Assembly: GCA_012934845.2 (NCBI GenBank)
Contig: WNNJ02002849.1
Location: 42,826 to 106,825, forward strand
Length of the DNA: 64,000 bases
Source: Pomphorhynchus laevis
Taxonomy: Eukaryota; Acanthocephala; Palaeacanthocephala; Echinorhynchida; Pomphorhynchidae
Direction of reading: 5' to 3'
Of the stretch, positions 1 to 12,700 are shown piece after piece. The notes beneath the pieces were generated by a model. It did no database searches, had not been told where the DNA came from, and saw nothing but the letters and a program-made list of their open reading frames with translations. Positions within the stretch are counted from its first letter, which is position 1. Each line of letters opens with the position of its first letter. The translations under genes were made by a program, and so were the position numbers.

Positions 1-526
1 GTTTAAAGTCTTTCTGGCGCGATCCAATGTATCTATAAAAACAAAGGTTCAAATGTATTCGTCTGTTGTCCGCCCAGTTCTGTTGTATGGTTCTGAGTGC
101 TGGCCTGATAAACTTAACACAAGTAAGCAGCTTGATGTCTTTGAACGCTGTTGTCTACGCAGAATTGCAAGAGTCAATCCGCTCGATCGTGTATCAAACA
201 TAGAAGTGTATTCACGATGTTCACTCGGCGTTAGCGTGTCTGACCTGGTTCGAAAGAATAGACCGCGCTATCTTGGCCATGTACTGCGGACGGGAAGTGA
301 TAGACTACCTAAGTTAACGTTATACTTGGATCAGGAGGAATCTTGGCGTCGTCCGAGAGGCGGTGTTCGAAAGAATTTAGAGAGAACAATTGAAGACGAT
401 ACCAAGAAAATTCTTTTCAACTACTCGAACATTAGATGGCGCAGATTTAAACGAAAATGGAGACAAGAACTGAAAATGGTGGCTCAGAATCGACTGTTCT
501 GGTCGCATTTTGCTACTTCGCTTTGA
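1..526 (+). mobile_element. LINE reverse transcriptase, 3' end (cut by window edge)
   Basis: An open frame enters from the left edge of the window and runs to the stop at 526, so the Met at 53 is internal. It matches the tail of RTE-like or schistosome-type non-LTR reverse transcriptases after the catalytic palm: the motif VRPVLLYGSECW, then FERCCLRRIARV, then RYLGHVLR and an Arg/Trp-rich end. There is no catalytic centre in this piece; the element starts outside the window. It is seen only as a fossil 3' end. Clade assignment is inference from the motif string. Confidence 0.8.
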
Positions 527-539
527 TTTGACTTCTTTT

Positions 540-786
540 TATTTTTCTTGATACTTAGTAACTCACGATCTGTAAGGTCTAGTGGTTTAAATATATAATA
601 ATCCTTTGTATCAAATACCTTGAAATCACTAGGCATAAGCAACACGCAAAGCAAAGACCAGGTATTGTCCGCTCCCGTATACACGGGTATCACGATCAGC
701 TTTGCATAATCTGTATCCCATGCCACAATCGTTCGAATTATTGCCGCTGTAAATGTTGTCAAATTCAATGTGCTTCTATTTCTCAT
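540..786 (-). other. Short open stretch, possible Ulp1-like protease remnant
   Basis: The minus-strand reading contains IVIPVYTGADNTWSLL followed by a VFD motif, loosely like the catalytic region of Ulp1-type cysteine proteases found in several DNA transposons (usually HWxLL followed by a downstream Asp). The expected His is absent from the visible motif. This may be chance; no further domain supports it. Confidence 0.15.
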
Positions 787-1312
787 GGGAGGACACGTTT
801 ATTTTCCTGTCCTTTCCAAATTATCACTCAAGCAAATCGAGTTGCTAACAATTGACCTTACTAACAATCTTGGCCCAAACCAACTAATCTCAATAGAACG
901 TTTCATTCTCTCTAGTGTGAAACATCGTGCCATGAGCGCAAATATAATAACCACTGCACAACATGGCGTTCGAGCATGTCACTCCACCACAACCAATCCT
1001 CTGTTCGCTCGTGAAAGATGTTTTTTTGAAATCTGAGAGTGTATTATATATTGACATTATTTTTGTCGACCTCTCGAAAGCGTTCCATACAGTACATCAC
1101 GATAATCTTATCCGAACTCGTCGGCATTCCTCGTTCGATCCTTGATCAATAGACCGGATTGCGGATTATCTTTATAATAGAAGGCTTTATGTTCGCCATG
1201 ATGGACGTCTCTCCTCAGCCATCTCGATGACCGAGGTGTTCCACAGGGCTCTGTTCTCTCACTCATCCTATTCATAGGCTATTCAACAGCTACATCCGTC
1301 CTATTCTACCCT
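770..1312 (+). mobile_element. LINE (CR1/Jockey-like) reverse transcriptase fragment, left half
   Basis: Broken frames give a recognisable reverse transcriptase: QHGVRACHSTTTN (finger), then DIIFVDLSKAFHTVHHDNL with the first catalytic Asp, then IADYLYNRRLYVR and a thumb-like SYIRPILPY ending near 1310. At least two frame changes separate these blocks, and the YxDD block is missing. The reading resumes at 4263 with a matching C-terminal region, so this element is split by the LINE at 1313-4262. Confidence 0.7.
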
Positions 1313-4262
1313 ATGTGTCTTCTCCTCTAGACCCTTTCACCACACACACGGTTTCCGTCTTGGCCTCCTCAACACAAGATCTATTCTCCATAAATCCGAT
1401 ATTATCATCAACCTATCCACTAAGCAATTCATCGATCTCTTCTGCCTCACCGAATCCTGGCACTCCGATTCCGACGACATCTCAATTCGCCGTTTGCTCA
1501 CTAGTCGAATCCACCCGCCCTATCAGCTCATCCAATTCTAAATTCTCTAATAATGCCAGCATTGTCGCATTCGACCGTCACCCCGCGTCTCTTCGCAAAA
1601 CCATTCCCTCTTTTAGTCCTTGCTATTTTGAATTGCTCACTTGTCGTTCTTCTAGCTCGATCACTCTGGATTTCGCCATTGTATGCCGTTCTCGTTCATC
1701 AGCTGCTACCTCCTAATTTTTTACCTAACTCGCTGACCTCCTTTCACACTGTTCTTTGTCTTCAATCCCTTCACTCATTCTTGGCGACTTCAACAACCGC
1801 CTCGAACGCCCCACTTCCACTGATTCCATCCGTTTCATCAACATTCTATCCAACTACAATTACGATCTCATCTTCACTGCCTCGCACATATCCTTGGCGG
1901 GACACTCGACATCATAGCTTTCCCCCGATCATTCTGCTGCCTTCACCTCACTGCGCATCTCCGATCCTGGGCTATCCGATCACTTTCTCGTCACACTTGA
2001 TCTCACTTCTAACCACTCCCCGCCTTACACACCTACAATCCTACGTCGCTCTTGGAGAAATCTTGACATCCCCCTTCTCCGCTCTGGCTTATTAAAATCG
2101 TCTCTGTTGTCTCATACAATAACATCTTCCTCATTTCACGATCTTGCATTTCTTTTCGACTCTGAACTCACATCCACTCTCGATCTTCTCTAGTCCATCA
2201 AGCATCACCCGCACTGTCGCTTGCACCGTGCCCCATAGTTTGACATCCAATGCTTACTCTCAAAGCGTCGGCTCCATCATGCTTTTCGAGTCTATCACCG
2301 CTCTCTCATAAGTGATATCCACTCGTTTACTCCGTCTCGCCGTAATTCCCATCTTGCTCTTCTCCGGTCTCATCTTCACCTACTACGTACCAAATGCAAC
2401 TCCTTCTGGTAGCATAAAATCAACACTTTATTAAACTCTAAGTCTATATGACATACTTTTAACTCAATCCTTTCCCGCTCATCTTCGTCTTGCAACATAA
2501 ATCCCCATGATTATTCGTCATTTCTTTAGACCAAAGTATCAAGGTTGCTTTCTTAAACCCCGTATCCATTCCATCTCACTGCTACTCGCCTCGCTTCATC
2601 CTCCCGTAGCTCTTTCATCTTCTCCTTGTCTCACCTGCAAAGTATCATTTGTTATCGTGTCCTTGCCCAACAAAACCTCACCTGCTGATCCCCTGCCTAC
2701 CCCTATACTTAAATCCATATGCTCATCGATATCTCCGTTTCTCACCACCTTGTTTAACTCGTCCATCCGCAGTCGTATCCGACTTTCACACTGGAAATCT
2801 AACATCGTTCTACCCCTCCTTAAGAAACAATCGCTCAATCCCTCACTTCCTTCTAGCTCTCGCATGATTTCACTCCTCCCTACTCTTTCTAAGCTCTTAG
2901 AGCGCCTTATTTTAATACAGATCAACGTTTATCTCTCTTCATTCAATCTGTACCTTCCTTTCCGATCCGTTTTCCGCTCTAATCACTCCACAGAAATCGC
3001 CTGCATGAAAGTTTACAACGACCTAATCGTTTCTCGTGACAAGGCTCTATTTATTGTTCTCATCTCCCTCGACCTCTCCTCCGCCTTCGACATCGTCGAC
3101 CACTCCATCCTCCTTTCTCGCCTTCGTTATGATTACGGCTATTCTTCCTTCTCTGTAGCATGGTTTGCCTCATATCTATCCGGCCGTTCCTTTCGCGTCT
3201 GTTCTAATTCATCATCATTTTCTCCCCTCCCTATTTCCTGCGGGGTCAAATAAGGTTCAGTCCAAAGGTCCCCTGTTTTTCTCTATTCTACTTGGCGATC
3301 TCTCTCCGTTTATCAAACCTTACTCCTTTAATGTCATGCAATACGCCGATGACATTCTAATCTATGATCATGCACCCGCATATCGCATACACGATATCGG
3401 CAATTTCTGCCTCCAACTGTCTTTCTTCTATCTACAAACGTCTCTCCTATCTTCGTCTCGTTTTAAACCCAGACAAGTCCAAGACAATGTGGATCCTCCC
3501 CCGTCAACCTAATATATCTCCTCTCCCTGTATCTGTTGCCTCATCAATCATAATCATAGTCCACAATCTCGCTTTCTTATGATTCCATTTCGATCATCAC
3601 ATTTCCCTTAAATCCTTCGTTCATGGCAAGGTCCGCTCGTCTTACTTTATTCACCGTGACATCACCCGTATCCGCCCCCTCATCGACTTGCGTTCCTGTA
3701 TGTCTCTTCATTCATCGCTCCTTTTCTCTAAAATCAATTACTGCCTGAGCCTTTTTCCCAATCTTCCAAAATTCATCATGCTACACCTACATCGCATCAT
3801 TAACTCCGCCGTTCTAGTGCTCATACGTCTTCGTAGCTTTGACCATACATCCACATATATTGCCCAACTCTCCTGGACCACCATCCACATCCGCATACAA
3901 CTCCGCATTCTTCTCGTAACTTATCGTATCATCGATATCTCCCCCCATCGTTCATCAACTTCCCTTTCTTAGACGACACTCGCCCCACCGCTCTATCAAT
4001 GCGTTCCCGTATTTCCCTTTTACTCCACGTTCCCAATTACTCTAACAACTACAGCCTCTGATCCTTCCTCGTTACCGCTTACTCGACTGCAATCAGCTCC
4101 CTCTCGACGTCCGCCACGCTCCCTCCTTTATTACATTCAAATACTGCCTCTGTACCCACCTTCTCGACGCATGATTTAGATTGTTGTTCTTTTTTTGTGG
4201 TCATGTAAGCGTGCACCGGCACGCATTTGCCACGTAAAAATAAATCTGTTTTATTTATTCTG
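1313..4262 (+). mobile_element. LINE inserted in another LINE; endonuclease plus reverse transcriptase, decayed
   Basis: About 2.95 kb with a pyrimidine-rich sense strand unlike its surroundings. An endonuclease start is readable near 1360 (GLLNTRS, then FCLTESWH). From 2507 a long frame gives the reverse transcriptase: SPADPLPTPILKS, HSTEIA, then LDLSSAFDIVDHSILLSRL with the catalytic Asp. The frame shifts near 3250, and the YADD box follows at about 3345-3356. C-terminal material continues to about 4170, then a short 3' tail ending in an AATAAA-like stretch. Several frame changes make it non-functional. Similar bases (TATG-GTCT-TCCT) lie at both junctions, as expected for a target-site duplication. 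Confidence 0.75.
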
Positions 4263-4850
4263 ACATATGCGTCTCCTGCAGTATATCATACTACAAAACG
4301 TGATCGTAGAGTTCTCGAAAAGCCTTTGAGATAGGTTTTCAAACGTGTCTGTGGACTATTCGCTGTACCCTATGCAGAGCGTAAGCGTAAATTAGGAATA
4401 CAGACAATTGAGTACATCCGTGTGGAGAGCGACTTGACGATGGCTTACAACATATTTTCGTCTAGTGATCATCCATGCACCGATGTTTTATCTGCGCGGA
4501 CCCGGCTTAACCTGAGAGGACATGAACGTTGCTTGCCGCGAAAATACACGTATTTTCATCCCTCCGCAGTGTTTAGCATCCGCGTGGTTCACCTGTGGAA
4601 CAGCCTCCTAATGGAAATTGTGATGGCCACTAATCGGAGGACTTTTAAGGATCTCCTTAAAAACAAGTTGAAGGACAATACGGACGCGATCTCAATTTTT
4701 CTGTGACTATTTTTTGTTTTTACTCTCTTTATATTCCCTTTTTTACATATTATGATGCCCCTGTATGAGCCTGCGTGCTCTTCTGATAGAACTTATACTA
4801 TAGTTTGTACATAATTATTGACGAATACTTTTATTGCCCTCCATTTATCA
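4263..4850 (+). mobile_element. LINE (CR1/Jockey-like) C-terminal end, right half
   Basis: After a reading containing KPLR and FKRVCGLFAVPYAERKRKL, an open frame to 4706 carries the C-terminal signature of CR1/Jockey-like reverse transcriptases: ARTRLNLRGHERCLPR, then VFSIRVVHLWNSL. An AT-rich 3' tail follows. It is best read as the continuation of the element at 770-1312, displaced by the 2.95-kb insertion between them. Confidence 0.7.
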
Positions 4851-7800
4851 CTTGATTATAAAAGTTTGAAAATACGGTGAAACAATCATTAACAAATCGT
4901 TGTCTTGCTAGTCACTACGAATATGAACAATATATGCAATTAGAATATTCAGGTCATTTATATAAATGTGTCTTACCATCGCGTAATTTTATAACAATGA
5001 AGTTTATTTTGCAATCATATAGTTTCTGTAAAAATGTTGTAATATTTAGCCTTAAACAATGGCAGATACATTGGTGTGATCCGTATTAAATTGAGATAAT
5101 GATCCTATTGTTGATAGTATTTTTGGTACTGAATAATCTGAAATGTACAATGCTATCATTATCAATATAATAAATATAGTACAGTATAACATTCTTGCTT
5201 GCTAATTTGTTTCTTTACGTTTGGGTATATTTGGTAATGTAATGTGGACTTTGGTAATCCTAAAAATAATTAGCTACTCTTCGTGGTCTACCTGACTTAC
5301 GTGATGTAAATATTCTTATGTTTCTTGGAAATCACTGTTCTATTTCCAGTCATTAAGGACGATTAAGATTCCTGGGCATAAAGTTGATTATTTATCAACG
5401 TCGAGATATCATCATCGATAAAATGCGTTTCCTGTTCGGCCCTGCTAATCATTCTCCGGAATATTCTCTTATGAATAAGGAAGTGGAACTAATTTATCTA
5501 AGGATACGGTTTGATCTTGTCAATCTCGTCTGACTATAGCATATTCTGGGTTACAAATTAAATACTATACTCCATTATTTTCATTGAACTTTGTCAAACC
5601 ATAAATTTTAGTGTGTCTCCTCGCGAGTTCTGGAAAATTTGTCGATACCGATTCTATGGAGACATAATGTTGATCAGTCATGACACGAAACTTTTTACCC
5701 AGTAGATGATGACGCCAATACTTGATTGCTTGAACATTTGCTACGTTTCCTTTTCAACATATTATTATTTAAGAGCATTCACGTAATGCTCTAGAAAAGA
5801 AGACTACCGGTATACATTATTATTTGAGAGTAACACCGATGGATTTATTTGGAGTACCAGTTTGCAGAAAAACGTATGCCTAGAAAGATTGGGAAGTAAA
5901 AAATTTACATTTGGATAATTTACAGAATGTATTTTCACTGAGCTTTTCAGAATTCCCTGTATTTTCTGTTTGTGGGAACAGCTCGAAATTGCTGCTGATA
6001 GGAGTTAACAAATTGGTACGGTTATTATGACAAACGTGTACAATAGATTTAACCATATCGTAGAAGCCAATATCGTTGAAGCCAATTATTCGTGAAGCCA
6101 ATATCGTGGAAGCCAATATTGTTTTTAAGTGACGCGCCCTATGACGATATTTCAAGCAAATCTTTTTAAAATATGTATACCGCATTTATAGCCATTAGTA
6201 TTGCGAGCAGGACACTGTGCTCGAGCATATGGATAATTTCCACAATCCTTGCATTGTATTGATGACGCAGCCCAGCCGATGAAACTGATTCATTTCGGAT
6301 ATAATTTAATTTTGATTCGGAGTTATCTTATTCGGAAAGAGCATTTTTATCGGTATCCACTGCATTCACAGAAGGTAGTGAATTACTTGAAAATTAACTT
6401 GCTTGGGATTGTGCTTCTTCGAGAACATAGTAAATCTTAAAGATTGACGAGATATCGATTTTCTTGCACACTAATAAACGCTAGCGAACATGCGTAAATT
6501 CGAAATATTTGACAAAGGCACCTCGAATATGTTCATCTCGAACGTTCAGTCGATAAGTAGACTGAACATTGTCGATAAGCCCTTAAAATCGAATTCGCTA
6601 TCCAGTATTTTCAAATGGCAAATGTAATCTTTTATGGATTGGCTATGCTGTTGTACACATGAATTTAAAGAGTCAGAGATCACGTCATAAAGTCGAGTTG
6701 ATATTAATGAGAAGAGATAATTTTTCTTTTCGGAAGTACATGTAACGCTTATAAACGTTTTGGGATGTATCCTACAATGGGACTATTTGTAGCTGGAATC
6801 AGTAAATTTACAATAGAGGTTTAGAATCGGTGAAGCAAGCAATCTATCGACAAAGTCGTTAGAAGTAGATCCGGTGTTTTCAATCACAAATATTTGTTAA
6901 AATTATTTTATATCAAGAGATAACCCCTATTTAGGCTTTTAACAAATAATCTGAAAACATACAATATCAATGTCATTACAATCAATATAATAAATAAAGT
7001 ACACATGTAATAGGTAATAAACTATTACCTATTAATATTTTTATGTTATAAGATATCGATATCTTAGTATTAACCTATAAATGTAGTTTATGAAATGTAA
7101 TAATATTCTAAATTGTAAAAATCAATAAAACAGCTGTTGAGTTGTTATTAGAGAGCTGTTACTTTGAACTGTTAGTAGTACCATCGAAATCTGGATATTA
7201 TTTAATTTATAAATATAGGCTGTTTTCGTCATTGAATCAGGTGAATTGGGAACAAATTTAAATGTACTAAATACTAAATTCAAATAAGAGAAAAACTACG
7301 AAAGCAATGTCACTATCTCCGCCTGGAAGCAAACTAAGCCATCTCGTTAAGATGATGTGAATTTTAATGTGCCATGATATGGTCACTGTCATTATGATAG
7401 AGACTATTATTTATACGCAATGCATTCATTTAATAAAGTATGATCGTTATCTAGATGATATTATCAAAACATGTAAGATAATAGATACTGCAATGCACTT
7501 AGAGTGGCTTTTTAATCCTTTACTTTACACGGTATGAAAAAATGAGTTAAAAAACTTATTGTATTAGAGTTACTACTAACATATTGGACTGTGCTTAACC
7601 GTAACATCTTATTTTATTTGTAAATGTAAATAATATATTCAATGTTAATCTACTGTCAAAACCCGCTTTTACTGTCATTTACTATTCTTGTTGGCCAATT
7701 TTTTGGTAGTATAGTAAAATCTGGACAATTATAAACGTTATAAATTGTAGTATGATGATATAATATTTATTTAATTTAAGCGTATGTTCTTGTCTCCGGT

Positions 7801-9691
7801 ATTAGGTAGGTGATACCTGTAAAACCTTCAATATATACCTTTCGCGTCACAGTGGAATCTTTGCCGTATCTCTTTTTGTAACAAATCCATAATATAATAT
7901 AGTCAACATGTAAATCGTTAGGAAATATAGTGTAAATATATTGTTACAATATAGTTCTCAATCATGCTTGTAAAATTATTTGTCGTTTAAGGATTTTTCT
8001 CAATAGCAACAATATATATATTTTTACCGTTTACTACTAACGATTGCACGGAGGTAAATCTGTGACATTTTCCGTTTAATTTTAATCTTCTTATTGATAT
8101 TTTACACTTTGCATTTCCCAATAAACGTGAAATTTGCTGGTTTAGTGAATGCTTTATATATTATATTTTACTGTTTATTCTATGTAGCTAAATGTTTTTT
8201 ATTTCCATTTTTGTTATTTCTTGCTCTGTTTTGTTTCTGCTATCTTTTTTATTCTGCTATTTATGTAAATAATTTCTACATAACTGTGATTCCCTCTCAA
8301 CGGATTTCGTTCTTTGCACCCATTTCTCTTGTTTTCTTCATGATCATCTTTTTGTTCTATTTTCTCCGTTCTACTTTCCAAGACGATTTAATCAAATCTT
8401 TTCAAATAGCTAATAGCGACGTTTCGCTTCTCTATGATTTTGTGCCCATTTAGCCAATATGGACGGTATACACGGTTATATTTAGCATGTGAACCTATTT
8501 TTTAAGTTCAAAATAATTACTCAGCAATTACTACATTATATTTACGCATATACTTTGAATACATTCAAAATCTTATCTTTTTTCTCTGTACACGTAGTCT
8601 GCTCCTGCAAATTTTGTCTTTTACAGGAGCGAGAACATTGTCAACATGAATATTTCATTATCATCGCTCTCCTCTCTCCGTTCTGCATTAATATATCCAT
8701 AAATTCTCGCTATTAAACCGGATCAATCTATTAGAAGATAATTTATCCAAATCTCATGCATTTTTATTTTGGTCACTGTTATCGTCTTGGACTGCTATAA
8801 TTAGTAAACCTCTGTCCACAATCATTTCTACACTTTGCTTTGCCGTACTACCATCATTATCCTATAGTCATCGCTACCGTCAATGATGCAATCATGTAAA
8901 TGTTAATTACATTCGACTTCATCACATTATAAACAATTCTAAAATGTGATGATGACTCGTGCTGCTTTATTTTCCTTAGCAAAAACGAATATGTTGTGAA
9001 TTTAATTTCTGCATCATCCATTTAATAAAAAAATTCTCTTTTTCGTAATTTTTTAAAATGCGGTGTATTTCTTAAATATGATGTTTCATAATACAATGGA
9101 AATAATGTGTTTAACTGTTACATATATTTACGACACAGCTAATATAAATTCATATGCGAATGATAGAAAATACTCTGGATTGCATAGATTTAATTGCGCG
9201 GGAGACGACATAGGAATATCATCTATAAACAAAAGTTTCTTTTACTTGTTTTTGCACTGGCAGAACAAGGAATACTGCATCTTATTGAAAACGTTTCGCC
9301 GTTGTTAAGATAAGCTTTTTGTCAAAATATTCTAAATATTTCGTAGTATATTTCGTAATAACGAAATATACATTTATGACTTGATAATTATCAAATAATC
9401 ACAATATTGACAAAGCCAATCTTATAATAAAGGCGAAACATTTTTAATCAGATTGTGTTTTTCTTGTTCTGTCGGTGTAAAAAAACGGATACTAAAAGTC
9501 ACGATAAAAATTTTTATTTTCCACTATATCGCTGCACTGTCGACATTAAGTTTTTTTGGCTCTTGTGCTTAAGCATACATAATGCTGATTTATCTTATTC
9601 TCTTACTTCTATTGATGTGTTAATCACATTTTTTCAGATTGTTAAAATTAATCAATTACACACTCTGTCTTTACTTGGATTTATCTGTTGA
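4851..9691. other. Intergenic AT-rich DNA
   Basis: No coding exon, RNA gene or recognisable element stands out. Short open frames here (for example a T-rich one at 8094-8453) have low-complexity, Phe/Leu-rich products and no domain. The region should contain the promoter and any 5' UTR of the G3BP-like gene that begins at 9692, but no core promoter element can be called with confidence. Confidence 0.6.
6058..6124. repeat. Short tandem repeat, about 16 bp unit, four copies
   Basis: Four imperfect copies of GAAGCCAATATCGT follow one another, with one to three bases of variation between units. Probably slippage-derived. Confidence 0.7.
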
Positions 9692-9715
9692 ATGTCAGAG
9701 CTGACGCACTCGCAG
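9692..9715 (+). CDS. G3BP: G3BP-like exon 1 (coding part)
   Basis: Encodes MSELTHSQ and ends CAG before the donor GTCAGT. The next exon starts in frame after an unusually short 75-bp intron. The length of this N-terminal leader resembles that of fly and human G3BP before the GREFVRQYY block. The exon's 5' boundary is unknown because the UTR is not recognisable. Confidence 0.75.
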
Positions 9716-12700
9716 GTCAGTTAGTTTTGATTTTGCTCAAATAAATCTAGAGTTGCCTGTTGATATGTTTCTCTTGCTTCTTGATTCTAGATTGGTCGCG
9801 CGTTTGTTAAACAATACTACACAACGCTATGCAACAATCCTAAAGATTTACGAAAGTATGTTCATTTTTCAATATAATTAATAGAATAGCTGAACCAAAT
9901 TGTAATTTCTATTTTTTTTTGCTTAGTTCTCTACACAGAAGGCATTTATTTATAGATTTTTAACTACAAAGAAATGTGTTAAAAACTATATTTATTTCCG
10001 AACTATTAAAATCACGAGAAAACTTAAACTATTATTTAGAAACCATTTGGCGGAATTATTGGGCAGAAACACCATTTATTTCATTGGTCTTTTACTCCTA
10101 AACTAGACCAGATATGACATACATTTTTACCGAAAGACAAATCTACTGTTTAGTGGGCTGCACAGATAAACGAATTTTGATAGTATTTATGTAATGTCAC
10201 TTATTCAGTGTAAGCAGTTCGTTGTTGCTAACTTTTTACATAAGAAAGTAAACCATTACAACATAAAATTTACAAATGTGTAAAATTTTAGCTGTTTTAA
10301 AAAAGAGTCTGATTTTTTAAACACCGATAGCTTCGTTCCTCCAAATAAAAATATATCGAACAACCTTTTGGTAAGTTTTAATTAAGATAAGTCATTCAGC
10401 AAGAATAAATTACATGAATATTTTTAAAAACAATTACTGATCAGTATTTATCATTGAATTTACCAAATTCAAACTTAATATGTTCAAAGCATTAGCAATT
10501 TCTTAAGTTGAGTTGCGTCATAAACATCTATTAAGATTGTAGGTTTGTGTCTCTAAAATAATCATGGTGTTTGGGGGGAATTGTAGGTGATTATTTTAAT
10601 TTTAATACATCATTTAATGTAATCAACAAATTCATAAATTGCTACTAATCATTATTTAATTTTAAATCAAACAACCCTAATTCAGATAGGTTTGCTATCA
10701 TCTTGCTTATGATATATCACTGGTTATAATAACAAAGATCAAATCCGATCAACTTTTGATTAAACTATACGTATAATATAACACGTGAAAAATTTAAATC
10801 TTCAGTAATATATAACATAGATATAAAAAAAACTATTAGCTGAAGAAGATTTTGGCAATTGTGCAAGAAACTGAATCGTACGGATAATAAAAACAAACTA
10901 TCGTTGTTAATATTTTGACTGATTAATTATATATACTATATATAACACGCTGTATGATAAAATAATAGTTGAGGTCTTCAGGATGGACCGTTGTATTATG
11001 AGGATTTGATTCCCCATTCTTAGTAGATCAAATACAACACCAAGCTAACAAATTAACTAATATAATACGATGCGTTTTATACTAAAGTAATACCTATCTT
11101 TATTTAAAGTTCAAATTTTATAATAGACGCTATAATTAATGTTTCGTTATCCGTTTTGTAAATGCATTTGATTAAATAAAAGTTTAAAACTATTAAACTA
11201 TATTCTTTACGGTATATTTAAAAATCATTATTTTAGTACTTATTTGTTGACTAGTGTACATTGTGATATGCATAAATTGTAATTCATACATAATTTGATC
11301 CATGATTTGATCATAATTTGATCAATGCAAGGTAAATATTATTTCAATGTCAATAATAGGCTTTATATATCCGTAGACTACATATAGAATACGATCCGTA
11401 TTGCAAGTAAATATACTTACATTTGGTATTTATTCTCAGCTATCACATTCGGTACCCATGCCTTTGTTGGAATGTGGATTTTAAACTACATTTGTGATTC
11501 CTGAATATTAGCAACATTATAGTTTGCTTATTTACCAATGATGGACGTATATCATTTTTTATGAATATAGTCGCTATTATGTCTAAATATAATATTCACA
11601 TCTAGTATACAGCAATCCGCTCTCATCGTGAGATGTCTTGAACACCTTACGAAGAAACTTCTCTCAGCCATAATCACTATATTCTTCAATAACTTCAACT
11701 GACATTTTTCAAAGTGAACAGGAGACGAAGATAGCAGGTATACCGAGCATATCAAAGTTAATCAAGCATCAAATTTGCACCGTCTACTCTGCTAAGAAAA
11801 TTCATTTCGACCTTTTGTATTAAAGATATAATTATTTAAGCAATTTTTCAAAACTTATAATTATAACTGATAATAACTTATTATTATCTAGATTAAAGCC
11901 TATTTCGATCTATATACTAAAATATTTGGAGTAATTAAAACACAATTTAAGAATTATTAAAAGATAATCGAGATTAATACTGATACAAAACATTATTCTA
12001 GTATTGATTCCAAAAAAGAATTTGTAGGACAAACTAAGTGATTAACTATTTTCTAAATAAAAATATTTTCTATTTTAGCAGTGACAGAAATTTAAAAATA
12101 TAATGAATATAAAGAGAGCGCTAGAAAATTACATTTATTTACAGAATAGAATTAATCCTTTCTAATAAGTTAATACTATACACGTTACATTACTTTGCAA
12201 CATTTATTCACAATGCGTTAGGTTGTATAAATCTTCAAGCACCTTTGTTCATGGTGGTGATGATTGTTTGGGTGAGTCCGACACTTCACAAGGTGTTGAG
12301 GATATCGCCGAGAAGATAATCGAATTAGATTTTCGATGCTGTCGTACAAGGGTTTTTCAAGTGGACAGTGCACGCACACTTGGTAATGGGATCGTCGTAC
12401 AGGTTGAGTACTAGCGTTTACTAATTAATTTTTAGAATTACAATTAATAAGATACATTATGAAAAATTCTATTTCTAATTAGCATTTCATATTATTTTAA
12501 CTTGATTGCATCTATGAGCTGAAATTCTTCTGGCTGTGTCAAGATATTATCCTCACAGGTATTTCTGGTCCTATTTCTGATACAGCAATACGCTAGTATC
12601 CATTACTGTATATTATTTTTTGTATGGGATCGTATTCTATTAGAAAGTTACCTTTGTTTCTAATAACTGCAGATCCCAACCTGGGTCAGCATCTGGTGAG

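Noticed and set aside
2596-2925. Minus-strand 109-residue frame
   Set aside because: Antisense of the LINE reverse transcriptase region; no domain on that strand.
8094-8453. 119-residue open frame, hydrophobic
   Set aside because: Phe/Leu/Tyr-rich product of T-rich DNA with no domain, no splice context and no homology pattern; resembles chance.
12223-12414. Exon 3 read as a small free-standing gene
   Set aside because: The first codon is TTG/GTT within the exon and both ends are splice sites; it is an internal exon of the G3BP-like gene.
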